24,175 bases of DNA from a virus. Numbering within the stretch: the stretch's first letter is position 1; the number at the start of each line of letters is the position of its first letter. The notes beneath the pieces are model-generated. The model did not search any database. It was not told the origin of the DNA and saw nothing but the letters and a program-made list of their open reading frames with translations. Of this stretch, positions 14,141 to 22,265 are shown piece by piece. The stretch spans positions 1 to 24,175 of IMG/VR virus record IMGVR_UViG_3300030108_001985; one strand, 5' to 3'. The position numbers and the translations under genes are program-made.

Positions 14141-17100
14141 TTAATCCTCCTTTAAGGTTTGTATTTCGGCTTTTAATTCATCTACCTGGGTAGACAGTTC
14201 TTGTACTGCTTTGACCATTATAGACATCATAGCTGATGGTGCAATTCTTTGCCTTCCATCTGCTTCATCTTCTGACCACATATCAAAGCCTTCTTTTAAA
14301 TTGTGATTATCAATCACTTCTTTAACTTCTTGTGCTATAAAGCCATGATTATATTTACCATTCATTGTTCTTGCTTCTGAATCTTCTTTATAAGCTTTCA
14401 TATCCGGTGGTATATCTTTTTCTTTTTTCCAAAGGAAAGTTACAGGTCTTAAATCATTTACAAAATCTAAACCTACTTCTTCGTCTTGTATATCTTCTTT
14501 TAGTCTTACATCTGATGGTGCTGTTATAGAAGTTGCACCAAAAGCAATATTAGAATCTGTAGTGCCATCACCAAATGTAAAGTTACTATTACCAACACAG
14601 GTAACATTTTGTCCCATAACTATTTGATTAGCACCATCTGCAGCTGATAAAGATGTATCAACACCGATAGCAATATTTTGTTGACCAGTAGTTAAGTTAT
14701 CAGCAGCATCATGCCCTATAGCTATATTGTCGTCACCAGAAGTTAAAGACCCAGCTGATACTTGTCCTAATAAAGTATTTTGTTCGCCTGTAGTTACGTT
14801 AGTACCTGCTGATTTACCTAAAGCAGTATTATTATCAGATGTAGTTAATGAGGCTAAAGCATCCTTTCCAATAGCTGTATTAGCACTTCCAGTACTTGCT
14901 GTTGATAAAGCAGTCCTACCAAGTGCTACGTTATTAGTGCCTGTAGTGTTTGCTGTTAAAGATTTATAACCAACTGCTGTGTTATTAGAAGCTGTGGTGT
15001 TAGCATCTAAAGCATCAACACCTATAGCAGTATTGTTTATACCAGTTGTATTTACACCTAAAGCAGCATAACCATAAGCAGTATTATCATCACCTGTAGT
15101 GTTAGCATCTAATGCTACACTACCCATAGCAGTATTCCTTGTACCTGTGGTGTTTGCTTCTAAAGCTTGATAACCTATAGCAGTATTATCGCTAGCTGTA
15201 GTGTTAGCACTTAATGCTGCTCTACCAACAGCTACATTATTGCTCCCTGTAGTATTAGCATCAAAAGCATAAGTACCGACTACTACATTTTTTTCACCAG
15301 TAGTATTAGCAGTACCAGCATCATATCCGATTGCTGTATTGTCGTTAGCTGTAGTATTAGCGTCTAGAGATAAAGCTCCAACTGCTACGTTTCTTGTGCC
15401 TGTAGTGTTTACTTCTAATGCCTTATATCCAACACCTACATTATTAGAAGCTGTAGTATTACTTTCTAGTGCTTCAGAACCTAACGCTGTATTTTGTGTT
15501 CCTGTAGTATTCGTATTTAATGCATGAAAACCAACTGCTACGTTATTAGTATCTGATTCTGAACTAGGGTCTTGTGCGGCTAATGAAGCATATCCAACTG
15601 CCGTACTCCTGCTACCATCTACATTCGCAGTAAGAGCATTTCTTCCTACTGCTACATTGTATTGTCCTATAGTATTAGCATCTAATGCTGCTGAACCAAC
15701 TGCTGTATTTTCAGCACCTGTGGTGTTTTTATCTAAAGTTCCTGCACCTATAGCAGTATTATTTGCACCTGTTGTGTTGGCTGATAAAGAACTAAAACCA
15801 ACAGCTGTATTGTTATTAGCTGTTGTATTAGCATCTAAAGCACCAGTACCAACAGCTGTATTTTGATTACCTGTAGTATTTACTAACAGAGCATTACCAC
15901 CTATAGCAGTATTGTTTTTACCTGTAGTATCTGCTTCTAGAGCAGCATAACCTACTGCTACGTTATATGAATCTTCGTTACTAGAAGGGTTGTAAGTTTC
16001 TAAAGCTGAATAACCTATAGCTATGTTTCTATCACCCACAGTATTAGTGTTCATAGCTTGACCACCAATAGCTATATTAGTGTTACCTGTAGTTAAAGCA
16101 TTAGCAACATTTTTACCTACGGCTATATTATCTGAACCTGTTGTGTGATTTTCTAAGGCATCTGTACCTACAGCTACGTTATTAGTACCAGTAGTGTTAC
16201 TCGCTAAAGCTCTTTTACCAACAGCAACGTTAGCACTTGCTGTCGTGTTTGCACTTAGAGATTGATAACCTATAGCTGTGTTATTACTTGCGGTAGTGTT
16301 AGCATCAAGTGCAAAAGAACCAACTGCTGTATTTGAATTTCCAGTAGTAATTGATACACCTGCAAAATATCCCACCATAGTATTATCATCTGGTGAGTTT
16401 GCTACATTTAAAGCTCCAAAACCAAGCCCTGTGTTCCTGTTACCATCTACATTAAGTTTTAATGAGTCTTTACCAATAGCAGTATTAGAATGACCTGTTG
16501 TATTCGCTCCTAGAGAATCTTTACCTATTGCTGTATTGCCATCCGCAGTTGTATTAGCATCTAAGGCATTACTACCTAAAGCAGTATTATTAGCACCTGT
16601 AGTGTTTGTTAATAAAGCATCTTTACCGACAGCAGAATTACTAGCTCCCGTAGTGTTTGCTCTTAAAGAATGTTTTCCGACTGCTGTGTTACTTGATGCT
16701 GTAGTATTAGCATGTAAGGCTTCTCTACCTATCGCAACATTAGATGAACCTGTAGTGTTATCTGCAAATGCCTCACTTCCAACTACTGTATTTAAATTAC
16801 CTGTTGTATTAGCTCCAGCAGCACCTTTACCAACTGCGGTATTTTCATCTGCTGTGGTGTTAGCATCTAGTGCAGCTTGACCTATTGCTGTATTACTTGC
16901 ACCTGTGGTGTTTACTAACATAGCATTAGTGCCTACTGCTGTATTATTAGATGCAGTAGTAGTGGCAGTAGCAGCATTAACTCCAATACCTGTATTTGAG
17001 GCACCTGTAGTCATTTGTGCTAAAGCTTTTCTACCTATAGCAGTATTATTAGTGCCTGATGTTAAATCATCTAAAGCTTCAAAACCAAAACCTGTATTGT

Positions 17101-18511
17101 TAGAGGCACTAGATAAAGTTCCTGTACCAGCATCTTGGCTGATAAGTAAACTTTCACTAAAGTTAGTGGCGTTAGATAATATACCTGCACCATTGATTGT
17201 GCCTGTAACGTCTACACCAGAACTTGTTGTTTCTATTTTTTTACTATTATCGTGATATAGTTCGACAGCACCATTTTCAGCAGCTAAAAATAATATTTCA
17301 TTTAAAGCAGGATTTTTTATTGATAAAGAATTACTAGCAAGAGTAAGTCCACCTGTTCCAGAATCAACTATAAAACTATCTGAGCCATCGTGAAATATTT
17401 TTAAATCATCACCAGCTCCAAAAACAGCTAATCCATTATCACCAAGTTTTATATCGTGATTAAAGGTTGCAGTACCAGCATCTGACATATCAAGGGTAAG
17501 GGCAGTTATTTCACTACCACCATCATTACCTAAAAACTTTAAATCATCATCTGAGCCTTCAGATTTAATAACAAAATTACCTGAAATATTTCTTAAACGA
17601 CCTATAGAGCTTCCAGCATCTTTAAATACTACATCTCCACCATCAGCATCAAGTGAAATGTCTCCTACAGCATCAATTATAAAATCATCTGTAGCTGTAA
17701 TAGTATCACCATCAATAGTCATTTCATCTACTACTACACCTGCGTTTGCAGTTACAACACCACCTACAGCTAAAGTAGAAGCCATATCTACAGCTCCATC
17801 TATATCTACTACATCTAGATTAGTAGTACCATCTACGTCTATATCACCAGATATGTCTAGTGCGGTACCAATAAGAGTTTGTGAAAAAGTGACTTGTCCG
17901 TTAGAAGCTATAGTCATAGCGTCTACATCAGAGGCAGATCCTATAGTTTTACCGTCACCAATAATTAAATCATCAGTAAGTGTGACTATACCTGTAACTC
18001 CTAGTGTGCCACCAATAGTCATGTCATCTGTTACTGTAAGATCGTCTGAGATAGTTAAATCATCAACTGTGGTAGTACCACCTAGATTTAGATTAGTAAA
18101 AGCATCTACTATAGCTGCGCCAGAGCCAGCTCCGTCTGAATACACAGCTTTTACATGACCTGCTGGGATCGTGACATTAGCGCCAGATCCTTGCGAAATA
18201 ATGATGTTTTGTGATCCTGATGTGCCGTTTTCAATAAACCATAGTTTAGATACGGTATTTGGGCCTATTGTTATGGTGCAAGCTGAATCAAGTGTACCTG
18301 TATATTTTAAATAAATAGATCTGCCTGGATCAGTAGAGCCGTCTGCAATAGTGGTGGTGTGAGTATCTGCGTTGGTTGTTATAGCCTCTGTACCAAAACT
18401 AAACGCCTCAGCAATTAGCTCTAAATTGGTGTTTGTTTCTGTTCCCCAGGTACCAGAAGATTCACCAGTACCAATTTCTTTTAATCTTAAATCATTTGTA
18501 TAAGCTGCCAT
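14141..18511 (-). CDS. Giant tail fibre/adhesin with 17-residue repeats and S74 self-cleaving chaperone
   Basis: This is a 1456-residue protein. Residues 1-150 are a virion-attachment-type head (TNDLRLKEIGTGESSGTWG). Residues about 150-300 alternate short DDLTVTDD/GGTLGVTG strands typical of trimeric fibres, and a beta-rich stretch follows. From about residue 470 to 1300 there are some 48 copies of a 17-residue unit with consensus NTAIGxxALxANTTGxx, like the YadA-type head roll. The end is a peptidase S74 intramolecular chaperone: S1333-DVRL-K1338 gives the Ser-Lys cleavage dyad, and HGFIAQEV follows. Cleavage before S1333 would release 124 residues, including a terminal coiled coil, after trimer folding. 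The role is host recognition. The many antisense open frames here are shadows. Confidence 0.88.
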   Translation of the reverse strand: MAAYTNDLRLKEIGTGESSGTWGTETNTNLELIAEAFSFGTEAITTNADTHTTTIADGSTDPGRSIYLKYTGTLDSACTITIGPNTVSKLWFIENGTSGSQNIIISQGSGANVTIPAGHVKAVYSDGAGSGAAIVDAFTNLNLGGTTTVDDLTISDDLTVTDDMTIGGTLGVTGIVTLTDDLIIGDGKTIGSASDVDAMTIASNGQVTFSQTLIGTALDISGDIDVDGTTNLDVVDIDGAVDMASTLAVGGVVTANAGVVVDEMTIDGDTITATDDFIIDAVGDISLDADGGDVVFKDAGSSIGRLRNISGNFVIKSEGSDDDLKFLGNDGGSEITALTLDMSDAGTATFNHDIKLGDNGLAVFGAGDDLKIFHDGSDSFIVDSGTGGLTLASNSLSIKNPALNEILFLAAENGAVELYHDNSKKIETTSSGVDVTGTINGAGILSNATNFSESLLISQDAGTGTLSSASNNTGFGFEALDDLTSGTNNTAIGRKALAQMTTGASNTGIGVNAATATTTASNNTAVGTNAMLVNTTGASNTAIGQAALDANTTADENTAVGKGAAGANTTGNLNTVVGSEAFADNTTGSSNVAIGREALHANTTASSNTAVGKHSLRANTTGASNSAVGKDALLTNTTGANNTALGSNALDANTTADGNTAIGKDSLGANTTGHSNTAIGKDSLKLNVDGNRNTGLGFGALNVANSPDDNTMVGYFAGVSITTGNSNTAVGSFALDANTTASNNTAIGYQSLSANTTASANVAVGKRALASNTTGTNNVAVGTDALENHTTGSDNIAVGKNVANALTTGNTNIAIGGQAMNTNTVGDRNIAIGYSALETYNPSSNEDSYNVAVGYAALEADTTGKNNTAIGGNALLVNTTGNQNTAVGTGALDANTTANNNTAVGFSSLSANTTGANNTAIGAGTLDKNTTGAENTAVGSAALDANTIGQYNVAVGRNALTANVDGSRSTAVGYASLAAQDPSSESDTNNVAVGFHALNTNTTGTQNTALGSEALESNTTASNNVGVGYKALEVNTTGTRNVAVGALSLDANTTANDNTAIGYDAGTANTTGEKNVVVGTYAFDANTTGSNNVAVGRAALSANTTASDNTAIGYQALEANTTGTRNTAMGSVALDANTTGDDNTAYGYAALGVNTTGINNTAIGVDALDANTTASNNTAVGYKSLTANTTGTNNVALGRTALSTASTGSANTAIGKDALASLTTSDNNTALGKSAGTNVTTGEQNTLLGQVSAGSLTSGDDNIAIGHDAADNLTTGQQNIAIGVDTSLSAADGANQIVMGQNVTCVGNSNFTFGDGTTDSNIAFGATSITAPSDVRLKEDIQDEEVGLDFVNDLRPVTFLWKKEKDIPPDMKAYKEDSEARTMNGKYNHGFIAQEVKEVIDNHNLKEGFDMWSEDEADGRQRIAPSAMMSIMVKAVQELSTQVDELKAEIQTLKED
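14620..17110 (-). repeat. 51-bp coding repeat array in the tail-fibre gene (about 48 units)
   Basis: Roughly 2.5 kb of in-frame units of 51 bp, each coding 17 residues of the NTAxG...NTTG type, with a few longer units. Units share protein motifs but differ in codons, so the array is old or diversifying rather than freshly copied. It is coding throughout, without CRISPR-like conserved repeats and unique spacers. Borders and copy number were judged by eye. Confidence 0.8.
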
Positions 18512-18529
18512 ATTAAACTCTTCTCATAT

Positions 18530-19381
18530 TTATGCCGCGTCCCTACCTGCTTTTATATTAGTATAATTGGGAGATTGACTTGTCGCAACCTCTGAATAGC
18601 TAGCAGTTTGTGAGGTTGAAACCTCGCTAAAGCTAGGTGTTTGCGATGTGCTAACCTCTGCATAGCTTGCTGTTTGTGTGGTGGAGATTTCTGCAAAGCT
18701 TGCATTTTGGTCAGTGTCTATCTCTCCATATACTAAAATAAAGCCGGGATTAGTTGTTATATCAACACCTGTGATATTAACATCAGCTGCTGCCGTTGGA
18801 CTAATCGCGCCAACGCCACTGTTAGATGCTTGCCCTGTAAGCTCTAAGGTTATGCCAACGTTAATAGTAGGCGTGCCTAGTTGCGATGTAGCAACTTGCG
18901 AATCTGGTGTTACATTGGCCGCAGCATTGGTAGTTACAGATCCTGAACTTGCGGTAATTACACCAGCCGTTGACACAGTTGTATTTGCATCTGCTGTCGG
19001 TGCTATAGATCCTACAGCACTGGTGGCAGCTTGACCTGTTGGTATGATGTTGGCTTTCCCGGTTACGGTCAGAGAGCCAGTGCTTCCTGTGGCTGCAACT
19101 CCCGTAACTGAAACATCAGCTGCTGCGGTAACACTTGGAGCTCCTAAGCTAGTGTTTGCGGCTGTGCCACTGACTTGTACTATGGCTGCGGCAATAACGG
19201 AGGGTGATCCAGTCGATGCTGTGATCGATTGACTTGCCGGGGTGACGTTAGCTTTAGCTACTACGCTGACTGAGCCAACCGCAGAAGTTATGACGCCTAC
19301 GCTAGATAAGTTTACTGGTAAGACGCTTCCCCACGCACCTTCTCCCCAGGATCCTCTACCCCAGCCGTTGATGTTGGCCAT
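18530..19381 (-). CDS. Repetitive tail/structural protein (283 aa)
   Basis: The N-terminus carries tandem WGRGSWGEGAWG. The middle (about residues 25-215) is an Ala/Thr/Ser/Val-rich beta array of about 24-residue units (VGSxxVxAxANVxxxG). The end has four to five 11-residue units of the type ASYAEVSTSQT. No charged catalytic motif, signal peptide or membrane span is present. Position before the giant fibre gene suggests a tail or fibre-base component. It starts at an ATG overlapping the stop of a 46-residue gene (TAATG at 19379-19383). Function is inferred from context only. Confidence 0.65.
   Translation of the reverse strand: MANINGWGRGSWGEGAWGSVLPVNLSSVGVITSAVGSVSVVAKANVTPASQSITASTGSPSVIAAAIVQVSGTAANTSLGAPSVTAAADVSVTGVAATGSTGSLTVTGKANIIPTGQAATSAVGSIAPTADANTTVSTAGVITASSGSVTTNAAANVTPDSQVATSQLGTPTINVGITLELTGQASNSGVGAISPTAAADVNITGVDITTNPGFILVYGEIDTDQNASFAEISTTQTASYAEVSTSQTPSFSEVSTSQTASYSEVATSQSPNYTNIKAGRDAA
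18554..18703 (-). repeat. 33-bp tandem repeat at the end of the 283-aa tail-type gene
   Basis: Four full units and a partial fifth, each coding 11 residues (ASFAEISTTQT, ASYAEVSTSQT, PSFSEVSTSQT, ASYSEVATSQS, then PNYTNI). Nucleotide similarity between units is high, so slippage could alter copy number without breaking the frame. Confidence 0.75.
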
Positions 19382-19521
19382 TAGCTTAAGTTATCTCTTA
19401 CTGCAACTAACAAAATCTTAATATTATTAAGATCTGCGCGCACCGGATCTGTCATAAAATCAAGTGTAAGCATGGAGTCAATAGTAGCTATAGCGCTAAT
19501 AATTTTTTCTTTATCGGTCAT
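19381..19521 (-). CDS. Small phage protein (46 aa)
   Basis: An ATG at 19521 opens a 46-codon frame ending in TAA at 19381-19383, where it overlaps the ATG of the 283-residue tail-type gene. The product (MTDKEKIISAIATIDSMLTL at its start) is predicted helical and soluble. It begins three bases after the stop of the gene before it, fills the only gap in this stretch, and keeps the tight-packing pattern of the operon, which is the main support. Function unknown. Confidence 0.5.
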   Translation of the reverse strand: MTDKEKIISAIATIDSMLTLDFMTDPVRADLNNIKILLVAVRDNLS

Positions 19522-19523
19522 AA

Positions 19524-19709
19524 TTAGTCATATCTTGATAAGACATTTTTTACAATATTACGATAAGCTCGTGATTTGGACGCTATATCTGCATCTTTTT
19601 CTTCTTTATCGTAATCAAAGACCAGTGTCGGTGAAGATGTCTGCTGTGTCTTCGAAGATTTTTTTAGGCTCGCCAACCCTCGTAGTCGTGTCGATTTTTC
19701 CATAACCAT
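19524..19709 (-). CDS. Small basic protein overlapping the zeta-type gene (61 aa)
   Basis: The frame begins inside the zeta-toxin-like gene, 95 bases before that gene ends, with a strong AAGGAGGG ribosome-binding site (about 19719-19726) that argues for real translation. The first residues are MVMEKSTRLRGLASLKKSSK; the rest is charged and helical. It could be an accessory to the zeta-type kinase, but it does not look like a typical acidic helical epsilon antitoxin. Function unknown. Confidence 0.5.
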   Translation of the reverse strand: MVMEKSTRLRGLASLKKSSKTQQTSSPTLVFDYDKEEKDADIASKSRAYRNIVKNVLSRYD

Positions 19710-20799
19710 CTGCTATTCCCTCCTTTCTAAGTTTATTATAAGTTATACTTTGTTTACCTCTATTAGCTAAGGCGTAATCTGACGGAATCAGTCTGCCCTT
19801 TCTAATAAATCTATCATTCATTCTAATCAATGCTAAATCAGGATCTATTTCTGTTAAAACCAAATTCACCCTATAGCCTTCGTTTTTTAAATTATTTGTT
19901 AGTGTGCGTATCGCATCAGTATCATTACCAACTTTAGGTAAAACTAAATTGTCGCCTCTTGCAATGGCTGTTTCCATCACTTTGTTGGATAAAATTTTAG
20001 ACTCGTGGTGCGTTGCATTAGATCCGATTCCGCCTTGGTATTCGGGTAGTATTTTTTTTGATTCATCAGCATCAATTATTGTGGCTTTGTTTTTAATTGC
20101 GATAGGATTAGATATTCTGCTTTTGCCCGCTGCTGGTGGACCTATTACTATCGTAGCCGACTTTTCACCTGTATTTTTTGCCATAACATTTATAGGTATA
20201 GCCAAATTTTCTTCTCGGTATGCTAAAGTTCTGCCACCTTTGTAAAGCTCATCAACTGCATCGTCATAACCTGTTACTGATTTACCTGCAATGTTAAATT
20301 TTCTGTTTTTAACAAAGTCATCGGTGCCGTATCCCGGCATATCTCTTGTTAGTGGCATGTCTTCCATAGCTTTTGTTGCTTGTACCACCGCAGGGTGGTT
20401 TTTAGCTTGTTCTAATTTGTTTGCGTTTGATAACTTAGGATCATCAAGTATTTTTTTAAGATCCAACATATCATCATCTAAGCTAACAATACCGCTTTTT
20501 AGCGCTTGTTTACCTGGTCTAAATAAATCGCCAATCAACGGTAAAGCACCAAGGGTTGAGAGTCCGGCGATACCCGCATACATTAGGCCAGGTTTGATAT
20601 TGCCTGCTCTAAACTCTTCGACTGCATCGCGGCCGTATTTACCACCAGCCGCTAAATCTGCTGCCATTCCGGGTGGTGTAAAACCAGCTGCTATTTGTGC
20701 GAGTAAAGGCACATTCTCTTCGTAGCCTTCAACCACTCGATCTAAGAGATCTTTGTCAGCTGCTCCACCTTGTTGGAATATGTCAATATTTTGATACAT
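19615..20799 (-). CDS. Zeta-toxin-fold kinase with phage-type N-terminal region
   Basis: This is a 394-residue protein. Residues about 210-394 match the zeta toxin/PezT P-loop fold: Walker A GPPAAGKS (220-227), DADES (243-247), THHESK (263-268) and the arginines of IRMNDRFIRKG (R326, R330, R333). Zeta toxins phosphorylate UDP-N-acetylglucosamine and block wall synthesis. The first 200 residues are separate: residues 36-105 (GFTPPGMAADLAAGG, then a hydrophobic GIAGLSTLGALPLIGDLF) resemble the pre-toxin segments of polymorphic toxins and internal proteins of marine phages. No epsilon-like antitoxin adjoins it. A TATAAT at 20806-20811 sits just before the ATG. Enzyme fold is well supported; substrate and purpose are not. 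Confidence 0.75.
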   Translation of the reverse strand: MYQNIDIFQQGGAADKDLLDRVVEGYEENVPLLAQIAAGFTPPGMAADLAAGGKYGRDAVEEFRAGNIKPGLMYAGIAGLSTLGALPLIGDLFRPGKQALKSGIVSLDDDMLDLKKILDDPKLSNANKLEQAKNHPAVVQATKAMEDMPLTRDMPGYGTDDFVKNRKFNIAGKSVTGYDDAVDELYKGGRTLAYREENLAIPINVMAKNTGEKSATIVIGPPAAGKSRISNPIAIKNKATIIDADESKKILPEYQGGIGSNATHHESKILSNKVMETAIARGDNLVLPKVGNDTDAIRTLTNNLKNEGYRVNLVLTEIDPDLALIRMNDRFIRKGRLIPSDYALANRGKQSITYNKLRKEGIADGYGKIDTTTRVGEPKKIFEDTADIFTDTGL

Positions 20800-20805
20800 T
20801 CCATG

Positions 20806-20833
20806 ATTATAACTGAAACGCTAACTTTTTCTA
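20806..20833 (-). promoter_or_regulatory. Sigma70-like promoter before the zeta-type/tail operon
   Basis: Read leftwards, TAGAAA (20833-20828) is followed after 16 bases by a perfect TATAAT (20811-20806). The -35 match is 4 of 6. Transcription would begin near 20799, which is the ATG of the zeta-type gene, so the message could be leaderless. It overlaps the stop codon of the recombinase gene. Confidence 0.4.
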
Positions 20834-21664
20834 TTAGCTAACCTCTCCGTAACCAATGTCATATTTTTGATCTTCCATGTCAAGCAAGCCTTGGAACTTA
20901 CGTTTTAGAATCCTGTGGACCTTGTGATACGGAAAATCCTCATAGCCGGGATGTGAACTTTGAATCTGTTTAGCTATCTTCCTTGCACCTAAGCCTTTGG
21001 CTCTAAGTGCATAAATATGTTTTAAAACTTTTTGCTCCTCTGGTATAGGCACTAGCTTGGTTCTGCGTCTGCTACCAGATCCATCGTATTCTTTGCGATA
21101 ACCAAACGGCGTTTTACCGCCAATAGAATAGCCTCTTTCTGCATAGACGAGTTTGCCGCCGTTAAGTCGAGACATAATCATTTCTCTCTCCATGGCCGCA
21201 AACCAAGCAAGCATGGTAACCAATTGATTGTTAGCCATTCTGGTTAAATCCATTTTTGCTGCCAATCCTGTTTTTTCTTTTGCTTTCGGTAATACCATCG
21301 GCACATCACCGAACATATCGCAAAAATACAACGTAATACCAGTCTCCTCCAGATCGGGAACCATGTTAATCATCTCAAGAGGTGATCTGGCAATACGGTC
21401 GAGCTTAGTTGCCACTATCACATCGTTGGCGTCCATCACGTCAGTCAGCTCTCTAGAGCCTGGTCGCTCTAATAATGGCTTCATGCCACTAATGCCAGCG
21501 TCGGTAAAGAACTTGTCAACTTTCCTGCCGCCGTATTTGTTAGCGACAAACTCCTCAATCGATCTTTTTTGCTCCTCAAGTGAAGAGCCGTCTTTGACCT
21601 GTTGCTCAGACGATACTCTGATATAGCCGTAGATATGGTTTACTTGTTTTCTTGGTTCAATCAT
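20834..21664 (-). CDS. Serine recombinase (resolvase/invertase catalytic domain)
   Basis: This is a 276-residue site-specific recombinase. The catalytic domain begins YGYIRVSSEQQ with nucleophile S18, has the active-site arginines R16 and those of KLDRIARS (R90, R93), and ends in the long E helix (AAMEREMIMSRL). A short DNA-binding part with helix-turn-helix character follows (GLGARKIAKQI, about 224-234). It is longer than a Gin/Hin invertase (about 190) and shorter than large serine integrases (450 or more). It could integrate the phage, invert a segment or act like an IS607-type enzyme; no attachment site or inverted crossover pair was found. It starts in an ATGA overlap with the gene before it. 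Confidence 0.88.
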   Translation of the reverse strand: MIEPRKQVNHIYGYIRVSSEQQVKDGSSLEEQKRSIEEFVANKYGGRKVDKFFTDAGISGMKPLLERPGSRELTDVMDANDVIVATKLDRIARSPLEMINMVPDLEETGITLYFCDMFGDVPMVLPKAKEKTGLAAKMDLTRMANNQLVTMLAWFAAMEREMIMSRLNGGKLVYAERGYSIGGKTPFGYRKEYDGSGSRRRTKLVPIPEEQKVLKHIYALRAKGLGARKIAKQIQSSHPGYEDFPYHKVHRILKRKFQGLLDMEDQKYDIGYGEVS

Positions 21665-21891
21665 ACTGCCTCCGTATAATTTGTAAACTGAATATGTAGC
21701 TTGCCTGCTTTGATATGCAGTCCATAAAAATCACATTTTGAATACTCAAAGATAGGTCTTGGATACTTGTATCTTCTTTTCGTAAAATCTAACCAAAAGA
21801 AAAATGACCAGCAAGGCTTTACAGAATTTATCTGAAACCCGTACTCTTGCTCCTTGGCTCTTGGTTTTATTGCGTTTATCGTATAATTCAT
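21661..21891 (-). CDS. Small aromatic-rich protein (76 aa), unknown
   Basis: The ATG at 21891 overlaps the upstream stop and has an AAGGAGG ribosome-binding site. The product is rich in Tyr, Phe and Lys, with an aromatic patch (CWSFFFWLDF, about 27-36) and no clear membrane span or domain. Its own stop overlaps the recombinase ATG within the same GGAGGCAGTATGA sequence that precedes it. Function unknown. Confidence 0.55.
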   Translation of the reverse strand: MNYTINAIKPRAKEQEYGFQINSVKPCWSFFFWLDFTKRRYKYPRPIFEYSKCDFYGLHIKAGKLHIQFTNYTEAV

Positions 21892-22208
21892 ACTGCCTCC
21901 TTATTAAAAGAATAAAAACCGCACTTATCTAGATCGATGTCGTCGTTTAGGTGCACTTGGCGAATGGCGTCCATGACTGCTTCAAATGCCGTATCACCAA
22001 AACCTTTAACACCAGTACGATAGTAGTGGGTAAGAAAGAGCTCTGCTACATATCCTTTGCCGTCTTTTCCAACCAGTGCCATGTGGTCGTCAACCACGCC
22101 GTAAAGTTTGATAAAAAACGGTGCTGGATAAAGTTTGTAGCCATCACTTTGTAATACTGACTTAATTCTTTTATCAACAACCATCTTTGCTTTGAGTTCG
22201 TTTTTCAT
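21888..22208 (-). CDS. Phage protein, first gene of the leftward unit (106 aa), unknown
   Basis: This is the first leftward gene after the divergent region, with a GGAGGGA ribosome-binding site before its ATG at 22208. The 106-residue product has a basic start and a mixed alpha/beta body (YPAPFFIKLYGVVDDHMALV, about 27-46) with no membrane span or known motif. Expression is probably controlled by the operator-like palindrome just upstream. Function unknown. Confidence 0.6.
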   Translation of the reverse strand: MKNELKAKMVVDKRIKSVLQSDGYKLYPAPFFIKLYGVVDDHMALVGKDGKGYVAELFLTHYYRTGVKGFGDTAFEAVMDAIRQVHLNDDIDLDKCGFYSFNKEAV

Positions 22209-22224
22209 AGTCCCTCCATAAAAA

Positions 22225-22255
22225 ATTTGTTATTCACGATACAATAATAACAAAT
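22225..22255. repeat. Perfect inverted repeat, operator candidate
   Basis: Arms ATTTGTTATT (22225-22234) and AATAACAAAT (22246-22255) are exact reverse complements separated by 11 bases (about two helical turns between arm centres). The site lies upstream of the leftward genes and next to the rightward promoter, where a repressor could control both. The helix-turn-helix protein encoded at 22843 is a candidate binder. Confidence 0.6.
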
Positions 22256-22265
22256 GAGCAGAAAT

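Noticed and set aside
14620-17110. Regular repeats that could suggest a CRISPR array
   Set aside because: The repeats are continuous coding units with variable codons; there are no identical repeats separated by unique spacers and no cas genes.
14727-18158. Numerous open frames of 60-166 codons on the plus strand across this region
   Set aside because: They are antisense shadows of the repetitive tail-fibre gene: they lie in a fixed frame relation to it, repeat with the same 51-bp period, and lack ribosome-binding sites.
19524-19709. Epsilon-type antitoxin for the zeta-fold kinase
   Set aside because: The product is short and basic, lies at the 3' end of the toxin-type gene, and shows no resemblance to the acidic three-helix epsilon proteins.
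14141-21664. Gin/Hin-style invertible tail-fibre segment controlled by the serine recombinase
   Set aside because: I saw no inverted pair of crossover-like sites and no oppositely oriented duplicate fibre end, and all genes here point the same way.
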